A DNA stretch of 64,000 nucleotides from Larix kaempferi. Its lineage: Eukaryota; Streptophyta; Pinopsida; Pinales; Pinaceae. The translations under genes and the position numbers were made by a program. The stretch covers positions 8,800,001 through 8,864,000 of the forward strand of contig BSBM01001719.1 in NCBI GenBank assembly GCA_027924585.1. Reading direction: 5' to 3'. The stretch's first letter is position 1; each line of letters begins with the position of its first letter. Below the pieces are notes generated by a model that made no database searches, was not told the DNA's origin, and saw nothing but the letters and a program-made list of their open reading frames with translations. This document shows, piece after piece, positions 1 through 11,215 of the stretch.

Positions 1-2031
1 TCTACCTTGGACATGAATCAAGGAGCATCTACTGATGGATGCTTGAACTATGAATGAGTACCTACTGATGGGTGATCACACCTCTATGTTGGTGACATAC
101 AGATCAGTTTTAACAGTATTGCTGCAAGCCAAAATTCCCTTAAGCATGAAAATGAAGACCTTGTAGCAGTTGAAGAAGAAACAAGATCAACTTCCCCATC
201 ACCACTTGAGCTTCATGAAGTTGGTCCAGTTAAGAAGGAATAAGATGAGGAGGTTCATTTGCAAGAGCGTCATTTTCTTGAAGGGTCCTTGAAGATGAAT
301 GAAAAGAAGATCCAAGAGTCCCTTAGCATTCTCTATGACACTCAAGCATTGGTGCCAAATTCTTGTTGGAGAGCTACTTCATAGGAGGAAACATCCTTCC
401 TTGAAGACACAGAGAAGATTCAAAGAGCAATGTGCCACATCAAAGGTAATTTCATGTCTTTGATTTTTGATAGAAACCATTTGTTTGAGCTTAATCAATT
501 CTTACATGATGCATACTTGAAGAATAATGAGGATAATCATAAGCTCACAATTCAAAATGAGCAACTTCTTGAAAAGTTGCAAGATACTTGTTTTTCCTCC
601 TATGTTTCAGATTGTCAAATGGTAGATTGTTTGGAGGATTCTCATGACATGGTGGATCATGAGAAATGTGGAAATTTGAATGTGCTTGATGTGTTTGGAG
701 ATGAAATTAAATAGATCCAAACACTTGATGTGGTGGAAGATGAACTTGAATTGTCTCTCGATGAAGGTTATGCAATTTTTAAAGAAGAGCATGATTTCTC
801 TACATTGGAACCAATCTACAACAAAGGTTTCACACTTTTGAAGGAGATGCATGATACTAACCATATGGATCCTTTCCATGATGAAACTTCTGCACTTTTT
901 GATCATTTGGGTGAGTTAGTTCATTCTCCTACATCCTACAATTACATGTTTTGCAGCATTAGTTTCAATGAAGTATGGGTGAAAGGGTTCTTTTGATGGT
1001 GCCACATGAGGAGTATGGAACTCCTAGATTTAGTTTTTATGATGACATGGTTGGAGAAAATTATTATTCACATTTTCAGCAACATCCTTTGTTACTTTAT
1101 GATGATGCACGTCTACCTGGATGCACCTATGATATGCATTTGAGTCACTTGAAGACTCATGGTTTTTATTGCTCAACACTTGGTTCATTTGATGTTGGAG
1201 GAACTTCATCCAACACTTGGGTGAATAGATTTATGATTGGAGAACATTTTTTTTGGAAGCCACATACTTTGCTATATCTTCATGATTCTCACATTCATGG
1301 ATGTATGGGTGATACTTCTTTGGGTCATTTTAAGTCTCCTTGTTTTTTCTGCTCATCATTTGGTTCAGATTTTAGTGGAGATTCTTCATTCACTTCTTGG
1401 ATGAAAAACATACATGGCTGAATATTTTGATGCATATCACATCCTTTTGGAACAACATTATAGGACACGGAATCCTCACCTATGTCATTGGAACATATTT
1501 GATTGGTTACTTGATGCTTGTATGCACTTGGAAAATGGTGGTCTACTTGCTTGGAGGTATAAGCACTGTCACGACTCTTTGATGAAGCATCTTCTTGATG
1601 TACATTTTCATTATGTTGTTATGTACTTCGATGATATATATTTTGTACTCATGATGTTTGGAAGAACACATACAAGAAAATGGGATCCAAGAACTCTCTT
1701 ACTTGATGGTATGAGTTGGAGAGCACTCCTAATTGTTGGAGTGCAATACAAGCAATGGGACCCTGGGATAATTCTTAGTCTCATTGGTTTCAATTTTTTG
1801 GGGAAACAAGTAGTATGGGGGATGGATTCCCCACTTAATAAAGTGATTTTAATCAGAGTAGTGCAGCAACAAGCATGGTGGTTCCTCTCTAAAACCTTCA
1901 TGGAATCTCAAAGACTCAAGGTTGGGCAATTAAGTGACAACTTCAAAGAATTATACAGGAAACATACAACTTCAAAGAATTATACAGGAAGCAGGTTCTT
2001 CAACACCCACATTTGAAATTACTTGAGGACA
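1..2031 (+). pseudogene. Decayed family B internal ORF (unknown function)
   Basis: Aligns over its whole length with the minus-strand frame at 25961-23608. Landmarks shared by both copies are CHIKGNFMSL, the blocks around LSHLKTHGF and HIHGCMG, WDP, KQWDPGI and QQQAWWFLSK, and the tail before the PPT. Defects here include in-frame stops near 55, 241, 380 and 712 and a frameshift near 995. No RT, integrase, RNase H, protease motif or zinc knuckle is visible. The same positions are open in the other copy, so the stops are secondary. Function unknown; a highly diverged gag-like structural protein is possible, but nothing in the sequence proves it. Confidence 0.75.
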
Positions 2032-2054
2032 AGCAATATTGGGAAGGGAGTATT

Positions 2055-4071
2055 TGTCATGTACCAAATTTTTCATTGGGTCACAATGGCCTAACCCCAT
2101 TGGTCATATTCATGAGAATTTGTCAAATTGATGCTAAAGGTCAAATAATGGCCAAAGAGGAAAATTACTAGTTTCCTAGGTTGAGGGTGGAAGCTTTGGG
2201 ATTTGGAATAAGGGGGATAATAAATGATGTGTGGAAATTAGAATAGCATAAATATTTAATAAAGGAGCTAAATAATATATACAAGTGAAATCAAAGTGGA
2301 ATTTGATCATGAAGACACATGGAGGAAGTGGGACCCACACAAGCTTGATTTTCTATGCCACATGGCATCCTCCTCTTGTCAATTCGAATACATAAGAATC
2401 CCAAGGGTCTTGAGATGAGTTGGAAGGTCAATATAATTGGCATGAATCAATTAAGGTTGAATTTTAGTGGAAGAGTAACTCCCATGGAAGAGGAAGAGGC
2501 ATTTTTGAGCTAGTGAGACATTTGGACTAGATTCCCTAACTCTATGACAATAATGATGAAGATGATATGACACCTATGACAAAAATCAGACCTGAAGGCT
2601 CACATCTAACATATATGACATTTCAGGGCTAAAAATAGCCTCCAAGAGGGCGCTCAAGGGAGTTAGGGCAGCTAATATGCTTCCACATGTGATTTGGTGG
2701 AAGTGGGAGACTAGGAATTGTTGTACAAGTGTCATTCTTTGGAATCTCTTCCCAACTTGAGTTGAAATGCATCTCTTGGAAGGAATTCGACCCATAGAGA
2801 GCTTGGAAACTTTATAAATGTCAAAAACAAAGAATGAAACCATCTTTTGATCATTTTTAGAATTTGCTATTGCATTTGTGAGAGAGGACCTAGTGGATGA
2901 CTAGTTTCTTGCCTTAGCCAATTTGGAGGGTGAAAGATTCCCATCCAAGTTGGTGTTTGGAAAGGCCATTCAGGTATTTCATGGAGCTTTAATGGTGTCT
3001 TTATTTGTAGGTGTAAGCTACAGGGAAGCTCATGGTTTCTTCTAGTGCAGCTCACTCCTTCAACCATTTCTCGTTTTCATTGCATATTCTTGATCCTTGA
3101 GGGATGGCGTTTTTGGTGAGCTATTGTACTATTTGGGGGAGATTCTAATGCCCCATTTATTTTGTAATATGAATTAAATACTTTGTTCTTCATCTTCAGA
3201 ATTTTTAGGTCGAAATTCTAAGTGGAAATGTATAAATCTATTTTTTAATGAAAGAATGGTGCCATTTCCCCACTACCTTGATGTGTAGCAATGATATATT
3301 GATGTATTCGAATGAAAGATCATTCATCTAATGTATTTATGATTCATGGAATTTAATTTATGATCTTCACAAGTTTCATGTTCAATACTTAAGCATTTGG
3401 AGTCATTTTGATCAGTTTAATACCATTTGAAGAAGGTTTAATGCCATTTCCCCTAAGGTTGAAACTAGTATTTTTGCTTCCGATTTAAGGGAGTTATGAC
3501 AGACAATAAAAGTTGAATGGTGATTCATATGAGTTCATGTTGATGTACTTTATATGTCCCCTAATTCCATCCATAAATTCGAGTTGGATTGAGTGCATTT
3601 GGAAATTCATTTTCATCATCTACCCCTAGGGGATTTGAACCACCATTTACTAGTAAAAATATCTATCTTGACCAAATTTGAAAGGGGAGTTGCAGACGTC
3701 ATAGGAACACTCCAAAGCAACCATAAATATTATAAATATGTACTAATAGAATCCAAGTACCTTCTGTATCAATTTGGGATAATTTGGAGCCATTTGGAAA
3801 CTAAGGGGCCAATACTAGTCAAAGAGAAATTGCTAGTCAAACTCCCTACTTTGGCCATAATATTAGAGGGGTTTGCAGAAGTCTTTTTTTGGTCCTATAT
3901 CATCCCTAAAAATCATAATAAAGTCCTAATATCTGTCATATACCTTCTCAGAAGATTTGGGATCATTTGGAGCAAATTGGATACCTAGACATCAAAACTA
4001 GTCAAAGGTCGAACTAGGGAAAAAAGTGAAAATTTTGACATTTTAATAAATTCATAAAAAGGGACATTACA
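2055..4071 (+). repeat. Family B LTR (3' LTR of left copy), 2,017 bp
   Basis: Begins TGTCATGTAC and ends GGGACATTACA, the reverse of the termini of the two LTRs at 21548-23569 and 26007-28028. Length is within 5 bp of the 2,022-bp LTRs of the complete copy. ORFs inside it (for example 2586-2843 and 3593-3988) are not shared as open frames by the other LTRs and I do not treat them as genes. Confidence 0.85.
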
Positions 4072-4436
4072 AAAATTCTCTTCTCCTTTGAAGGCAAGGC
4101 GCTTCTCTTTGTGTGAAGGATATTATTATTGAAGGAAAGGCACTTCTCTGATTGATCTCTCTTCTCTATTGCTTCTGTATCTTCACCAAGAGTGTTTTGG
4201 TGATCTCTTATCTTTCAAAAGCAATTTGCTATGTTTAGTAAAAGAAAGCATTCTCTGCTATCCATTATATTATATTGATAAGAATTGTTGGAGTTTTTTT
4301 TCTCATAGTTTTAAGGATTTTACCCAGGGTATATCTTGTGTTATGGATGTATTAATTTCATGTGATTCAATTGTCTCATTGCTTCAATTTTCGACATCTA
4401 AAAGAATTAAAGATCAAACCTCAACGAAATATTAAC
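4072..4436. other. Unassigned spacer between two retroelements
   Basis: AT-rich stretch between the end of the family B LTR and the truncation point of the minus-strand gypsy element. It has two copies of a short motif (aaggcaaggcgcttctct, then aaggaaaggcacttctct) about 50 bp apart. No protein similarity recognised. It could be a leftover end of another LTR. Confidence 0.4.
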
Positions 4437-5560
4437 ACAACTTGCATGAGTACACCACCAATTCATTCTTTACAAGCATCTGTACATACCACCAAATCTT
4501 CATTTGGATCAACAATTTTGAGAATTGATGCATTGGTAGCAATTTCTTCAACTGTTAGAAACTTTCTTCACACCTGGTTTTCCATTCAAATTTGACTCCC
4601 TTCTTTTGCAAGGATGTACTTGGATGTGCTACTTTTGAGAATCTCTTTACAAACCTTCTGTAATATTCATCTAGTCCCATAAATGATATGACCTTTGTCA
4701 CATTCCTAGGTGTATGCGACCCCATGATAGCTTCAATATTCCTTGGATCAACTGCTACCTCTTCCTCATATATGATGTGTCCCAAGTACTAAATTTGTTT
4801 TTGATAGAATGAACATTTATGTAGCTTGGCATGTAATTGATTCCCCCTTAACGCCTGTAGGACCAATCTCAAATGCTCCTCACGATCCTCCACTGATTTT
4901 GAATAAACACGAATGTCATCTAAAAATACAATGACAAACTTATCCAAATATTGTTGAAATATACCATTCATTAAACACATAAAGGTAGTTGGTGCATTTG
5001 ATAATCCAAATGGTAATACCACAAACACATAATGACCATATCGAGTCCTCAAAGTTGTTTTGTTGATATCTTCATCCTTTATTCTCACCTGATGATATCC
5101 TGATCGCAAGTGTATCTTGGAGTAAATCCTTGCCCCTTTTAGCTGGTCAAACAAATCATCAGTTATGGGAAAATGATATTTGTATCTTCATTGTGACTTT
5201 ATTTGATTGCCTAAATTCAGTGCACAATCTTAATGTTCCATCTTTCTTCCTTTCAAAGAGTATTGGTTCTCCCAGTAAGATACACTTGGTCGTATGTATG
5301 CCTTCTTTAACAATTATTCAAGCTACATTTCTCTTTCAATTCAGGAGTACTCATTCTATATGGTATTTGGGAAACTAGGGTAGCTCTAGGGACCAAATTA
5401 ATAGAAAAATCAGTTTCTCTTTTCAATGGTAATCCATGTATTTCTTTGAACACATCTGCATATTCCTGTAACATTGGAAAATATTCCAGGTTGGGGCCCT
5501 TATCCTTTTTTGGTTCCCACCACATGAGTTGCATACAACTGACACCCTTTCTTGAAACAT
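4437..5560 (-). pseudogene. Gypsy reverse transcriptase / start of RNase H
   Basis: From 5534 downward the frame reads YADVFKEIHGLP and later PYRMSTPELKE, the usual region before RT; then RT with [24 protein letters not shown] and the catalytic box FLDD (4915-4926) followed by [15 protein letters not shown]. The thumb/connection region (GHIIYEEEVAVDP, RNVTKVISFMGL) and the RNase H lead-in KGVKFEWKTRCEESF follow. Broken by frameshifts near 5155-5310 and 4787 and by stops near 4555 and 4450. The catalytic Asp pair is still present, but the protein is not continuous. Confidence 0.85.
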
Positions 5561-5618
5561 CTTTTTATTTGCACAACTGAAACTTGCCTTATAGAAATAG
5601 GCCTTGGAATGCCTTTCA

Positions 5619-6085
5619 CTATATTATGCTTTCCTTCTTCATCAAGACAAGTGAGAGTCTTGTTATGCAGTCTAACATGACATGATGTGCATCCAAACAG
5701 TCCATTCTAATAAGTACATCAAAAGAACCAAGAGGTATTATGTTCAAATCTACAAATGTATGGAGTCCATTCATATCCAAGGAACTACTTTTTACTATTT
5801 CACTAATTCTTCTTTTGTTTCCGGTATCCAACTTACCAACCATGAATTATCATGCTTGCTTTTATCTAACTTAAATATTTCAACCAAATTGGGAGCAATA
5901 TAACTATGTTTTTCCCCTAAATCAATTAAAATGGCATTGGGTTGATCATTAATCTTACCTTCAATCTCAATCATATTGGATTGGTGCTTTGCCTGCTTGT
6001 TATCTAAGGCTGCATAAATTATGGGAATGTCTCTCGCCTCATCCTCCACTGTGCTTTCTTCTTGTATGTTATGCATAGTTCTCAT
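5619..6085 (-). pseudogene. Gypsy aspartic protease region, active site lost
   Basis: The frame contains EIEGKINDQPNAILIDLGEKHSYIAPN. In this family the site normally reads L-I-D-S-G-A-S-H-S-Y-I, so Gly and Ala of the D-S-G-A motif are replaced (LIDLGEKHSYI) and the protease would be inactive. Further on LIRMDCLDAHHVMLDC matches the usual LGMDWL...VDC block. Split into two overlapping frames by a frameshift near 5800-5840. Confidence 0.75.
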
Positions 6086-6099
6086 TTGATCTCCTCTGT

Positions 6100-7320
6100 G
6101 AGGACAATTTCTTAATGGATGGTTTCCTTCACCTCCCCAACATTTAAATGGTTAATTTGTCCATTTTCGTTGAGATTCTGCCATCTTTGATTATTCTTGA
6201 TTGGATTGCTGTGTTGGAATGAATTCCATTGATTTCTTAAGAAAGGGGGTTGGAATCCTTTCTTCCTTTGATCCTTCTTATCTCTTTGTTTATCCCTCCA
6301 AGATTTATGTACATATTCTCTTCCTTTATTCTGATTATATATATGCTTAGCCTTTCAGATTGCCTCTTCAAGGGTTTGGGTTCATCATATTGGATTATGT
6401 CCTTGTAAAAGGTATATAGTCCACTTAGAAACCTTTGGATTTTAACTTTTTCTTCCTTAATAAACCCAACGTCTCTCAACAACTGTAGCAATTTTCTCTC
6501 ATATTCTTCCATACTCATAGCTCCCAATTTGAGCTCAAAGAACTGCTCCTTTTTCTTCTTATAATAATGTTCAGATAAGTGCTTCTGTTGAAAATATTTT
6601 TTGAATTATGTTCATGAAATTCTCTTCTCACTGATATGCTTCACTTCCATTAATTGATCCCACCATATGGAGGCCTTACCCTGTAGTTACAAATGGAAAT
6701 TATAGCCTCCATATTTGAAGAATAATTATGTAATCATAGGTATTTCCTCATCCCTAACAACCGGGCTTCAACATCTTCTCCTTTCCTATTCTCACCATCA
6801 AAAGTAGGTGGCTAAATATTTCTAAGCTCCCCTTGCAACACTTCTTCCTCATGTATTCTTTTATGATGCCTCCTTCGATACATTTTTGGACTGCTGCTAG
6901 AATCCTCTGTGGTATAGAATTTGTTATTTGCATGAGACGGTGAATAATGATGCCCATGACCCATAGTAACACTCTTAGAGTGTTTAGATTTTTCATGAGA
7001 TCACTTCTTTGAACTGACCTTGTCTTCCTTCTGAGGGCATGAAACTGATAGAACCTACAATTGCCTCTGTAACAAGTTCAAGCTCTGCATAATTTGAGTA
7101 TTTAATTGATTTTGTTGTTCCTACGCCCTCAACATTCTTTCATTATTAGCTTTACATCTCTGTACTTCCATCCCCAATATTTTCATAGTTTCCACACACT
7201 CCACTGATTCTATGTTAGCTTTATGTCCATTATATTTTGTCTCTTGATTGCCTACACTGATATTCCGCCCTCTGGATTCTTCTCTGAGACTACATGAAAT
7301 TTCCATTCCTTCCATATTTA
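6100..7320 (-). pseudogene. Gypsy gag polyprotein remnant
   Basis: The block at 6527-6237 (MSMEEYERKLLQLLRDVGF, then KVKIQRFLSGL) matches the retrotrans_gag core of chromoviruses (M-x-x-Y-x-x-K-F...K-x-x-R-F-x-x-G-L). Upstream, 7315-7121 is rich in charged residues and probably the N-terminal part. A zinc-knuckle-like stretch is expected near 6100-6230, where C and H codons occur but no intact CCHC can be read. Several frameshifts and stops. Confidence 0.65.
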
Positions 7321-9431
7321 CTTTACAATTATGTTCTATGTGGCACTAAGCTATAAAATTGTAACCTGTAGCAATCTGTTATATCAATATCTACAATGTT
7401 TTCAAATAATAAAAAATTGTTAGACAAATCTCTTCAAAATAAAAAAAAAGTTATGCATAAGAATTTTTTTGGAAAATCGCATTTTTGACAACTTTCATCA
7501 AACTAAGCTAGAGGCCGGGCCTGTTCTATTGGATTTATGGAAAAATAGGAAGTATTGATTCATAATTAGGTTTATTGTTCTTAATCTCCCACTGATACTC
7601 TTTTCAATGACTATACCCCTGTTCAATTCTGATTTGACCACCAAAAGTTATATCTTTTTGAAAACACAACTTTTGTCCAATTTTACCCTATTTTTGTAGC
7701 TGCACTTATTCTGAAGGATCACTTTCTGATATATATATAATAAAATTGGTAAAGAAATGATTTTTTTTTATATCGAGTGTTGATAGCCCATATAATGATG
7801 AGTACTCATACACTTTCACTATTCAAATATGATGGTCCTATCAAATCTTATAAAATTATGGAATCACCAATTTATATTTTTCATAGTTCTTCCAGACTTC
7901 GAATTTTTACTGAAAACTACTATATCATAAACTAAGCATTTATGGGAAAATCGCTAATAAGAAAAAAATTTCAGCTCGATGAGTAGACAAATGTTGAAAT
8001 CATAAAATTTTCTGGTTATGAATTCTTGGGCCACTTTTGTCTCAAAGTTTTCGAAAATCGACCTTCCACGTACCTAAATAGTGGTTTTGACCTTCTTTAG
8101 CATGCCAGCTCCACATGTTTCTGAATTTGGTCTCAAGACTCTAGAGTTATCTCTGTGCCTATATCATGATTGCACCATAACAATTTGGTCCTCTAATGTG
8201 CCCCCGTACATCTTCGGGCTATGCACCTTCAAAACTTACTAAATTGAAATTTTTGCTAAATTGAAGTAGAATGGGTCCATGCCCCTCACTAACAATCTTG
8301 TATCCTTCATAAATGGTGTCGAAATGGCATATGTATCTTCAATTTCTGAGTTAATATGCTCTTGTTTTGTCCAAAACAAAAATTTGGCTCTAAACTTATT
8401 TTTTAATTTTTCTATTGACATGGTAGGGTGCTGACGTGTCATGGCATGTGTCTGTTGATGTGTAAAACAGTTCCATGTGTCATCTCGTGATGCGATCATG
8501 TCACCCCCGTCAAATAGAGCATCACATCACCTATACCTGGAGTGGAAATGCATCGAAGGTATTCCTTTATCGGAAGCGGTAATGGCTTGATGAGGAGGCG
8601 ATTTTCAAAATCTTTTGTTGGAGTCATTGTCAATTAAAAAGCCGCACATGTATAGGCGATATCTTCCCAACAGATCACCCGCTTACTGTTATCTTATGAA
8701 CATTTTTCAATGTGATTTGCACCATATCTATCGATCATGGGTGCTTCTAACGATCTTGCATATCCATGGCATTGAGCCCCTTTCCACCTAGCCCTTGGTT
8801 CTCATCCCTTGTTCACATGGCTCATTGGGATAATGCTCATGGGATATACTCCTTTAAGCCTTTGAACTCGGTTCTAGTGCTTTCTTGATGTTGTTGGTAC
8901 ACATCACAACCTATCGCTCATGTGGCAACTCCACCTCATCCAAAATCCACGTGGCACCTCCACGCCATTCCATCCACATGGCACTTGGGGGGGCCATATA
9001 AAATTTCCAAAAAATCCCATATTTCAAATTTTTGACATGTGGGTCTTAGAAATTTTACACTGGAAATTTATTTATTAACAGGTGGCGAACCCGAATTTAT
9101 AGTTGGCCCCTCCCAGTATTGGAAATTGTTATGTAAAGCAATAGAATTGGGCACTCCTATCTTTTCCCCTTTACTAGTTTTTCCATCAATTAACAAAACT
9201 AACAAATTTTTGACACCGATGCATAATTTCACATAGATTTGGCTGACATTCATAATTTCCACTACGCATTCCTCTTGAATTAAACCATGGAAATATTAAA
9301 CATGGTTTTCCCAAATATTTTCTCTGATGCATTTTGTAAAATACTTCCTGTGCAACATGTAATTCTACCTGTAGATTTCAAATTAAGCCCATGCAGTCTC
9401 AGTGCCGCAACCTTGGGCTCTTAAACCAATT
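7321..9431 (-). other. Leader of the gypsy element, including degenerate PBS
   Basis: About 2.1 kb between the LTR and the gag remnant with no supported coding frame. Next to the LTR, 9417-9428 read on the minus strand is TGGTTTAAGAGC, which matches the iMet PBS TGGTATCAGAGC at 9 of 12 positions. The rest is AT-rich with many short frames and no recognised homology. Confidence 0.5.
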
Positions 9432-10519
9432 TGTCACGAACCTAGTGTCCTCACGATGCCATTGGGGTTGTGGAGCACCCGAATATCAACCAAAAAATAC
9501 CTCTGTTAATATTTCATTTCATTTTCCCATTGTTTAAATTACATATTTACAGTGGAATTAAATTCTTAAATGATTACTCATGATTTATATATATGCATAT
9601 ACGTAATTATTGTAGACAATTTCTACATGAATGAAGCAAAATAATGCCAATAATTCCATGCAATTAAATCATCTTATAACAATAATTACATTAAACACAC
9701 AATATAGGTAAACACAACAAATTTTATAGCAGGTGAATACTTATCTGGAAATATAACTGACTGACTACAAACCAAGGACATTCCACCCAGCCATAGGCTC
9801 TGTCAAGCCATATCTTTCTTTGACAACACACCCCCCGAGCTAGGACTATTAATCCACAAGAAGGTACCAAGTTCTCTGGCTACAACTATCCCAATATGCT
9901 AGCATTCATTTCCTCTCATCCTGCACAACATAAGGAATGGGGCTTTCTTCTCTGAGTTAACAGTCCCTTGGGTTTGTTACCCCAATTCCCTTCCAGTGCT
10001 TCAGTAGAGGCCAACTAAGAACTCTCGGTGCTGTGACTCCAGAGAACTCAGTTGTTCTCAGTTTGCCTCCAGTCTATAACACTAGTGATAATGGTACGGG
10101 TGATGGTGGTATGGTCAATGGTGGTTCATATATGACAATAGATGGTGGCTCAATCATGGGAGAATGATGAAATAATGGACTAGTTCTCAATAATTATATG
10201 CATATTGAGAACTAGACAGGTGGCATGAAGGGTGATAGGAATTGGCCAAATGGCATACATAGGGTTGGACACTTTTTTTCCTTCTAATCCCAAGCTTAGG
10301 ATAATTAACCCAATATTATGGTTAATGAACTTTAATAAAGAGGGGTTAATAAAACAAAGAAAAAATGAATTTAGTCTACAATAGTCATGGATTTTAGATT
10401 AAAAAGTGAAAATGTACATATTTACATAATTTGGTCATGCTGGACCATTCATATTGACTTGTATCCATTTCATCAATATTTACATATTTACATGCTAGGG
10501 TTAAAAACGAGGTGTTACA
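9432..10519 (-). repeat. LTR of the gypsy element, 1,088 bp
   Basis: On the minus strand it starts TGTAACACCTCG, a start commonly seen in plant chromovirus LTRs, and ends GTTCGTGACA, two bases before the degenerate PBS. There is no partner LTR in the window because the element is truncated, so the boundaries rest on TG...CA ends and the PBS position. Confidence 0.6.
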
Positions 10520-10784
10520 TTTCCCTTGAATTATCTCAAAAGGGGTACCCAAGGAATTTGAAATTGCATATATGGATGATGCAAAATTATGTAGATATGA
10601 TAAATAATTAACTTTCCTAAAAATGTGCACCAAAGATATGGTCAAAAGAAAGAGAAGATGAACCATAATATTGAAAAATCATCTAAATTAATGACAAAAT
10701 TGTGAATTTGGTTCTCTTAAGTAATTTTTTTAAAATTCATAACTTGGTCTATTGTGAAAACTGGTTGTATAATCTATTCATCAC

Positions 10785-11205
10785 TCTTTGTATTGTCAAG
10801 ACATAAGGTGCTTTCTAACTCAATTAAAGATCTTGCAGGTGGATACAAAGTCACTTTCTTAACTGAATCACCATGTGAGATAATCATGTTCCCATAACCA
10901 CAACCAATAAATGCATTTGCAGTGGATAACCATGGTCTCCCTAAGATTAATGGATGTTCTCCTAAATGATATTTGGGTTGTAAAATAATGAAATAAAAAA
11001 GATACTCCTAGGAATCTAAGGAAACAACAATGTCATCTAATACATCCCCACGTTTGATCTTAGATTTGTCTGATAATTCCAAAACTATAGGTGTAGGACA
11101 AAGGTCATATAATTACAATTGTTCCATGGTACTCTAGTCATTATATTTGTTGCAACTCCTAGTTCAATTAAAATGTTTGGAATGAAGACATTATAAATGT
11201 GAACT
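10785..11205 (-). pseudogene. Older gypsy protease fragment
   Basis: Minus-strand translation gives IPNILIELGVATNIMTR (degenerate LIDLGAS-type protease site) and, nearer 10900-10990, HPLILGRPWLSTANAFIGC, the strongly conserved block after protease in Athila-like and related gypsy elements. Frames are interrupted by stops near 11020-11100. Just downstream, 10520-10610 encodes SLGTPFEIIQGK on the same strand, resembling the integrase block TPFELVYGK, and stops exactly at the LTR start at 10519. The chromovirus-like element may therefore have inserted into this older element; that part is a weak inference. Confidence 0.55.
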
Positions 11206-11215
11206 GAAACAATTA

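Larger units (their letters stand above)
1..4071 (+). mobile_element. Non-autonomous LTR retrotransposon (family B), 3' part, old copy
   Basis: Plus-strand copy of the same family as the complete element at 21548-28028, which lies in reverse orientation. The window opens inside its internal region; the 3' LTR runs to 4071. The internal end shows the same PPT-like purine tract (gggaagggagtatt) just before the LTR. The reading frame carries several stops and frameshifts and the LTR is clearly more diverged from the two LTRs at 21.5 and 26.0 kb than those are from each other, so this is an older insertion. The 5' LTR and one TSD lie outside the window; the other TSD would be 4072-4076. Confidence 0.85.
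4437..10519 (-). mobile_element. Ty3/gypsy (chromovirus-like) element, 3' truncated
   Basis: Read on the minus strand the order is LTR (10519-9432), degenerate iMet-type PBS, long leader, gag, protease, RT and the first residues of RNase H. The frame is lost at about 4437, in the RNase H motif VCTDACKE, where a TGA follows. RNase H body, integrase, any chromodomain and the 3' LTR are missing. The RT and the block after it (SFMGLDEYYRRFVKRFSKVA) are typical of plant chromoviruses. Every domain has stops or frameshifts, so the element is dead. Confidence 0.8.

Noticed and set aside
2586-3067. Minus-strand ORFs of 85 and 66 codons
   Set aside because: They lie within the family B LTR and are antisense to the element; homologous positions in the other LTRs do not keep the frames open.
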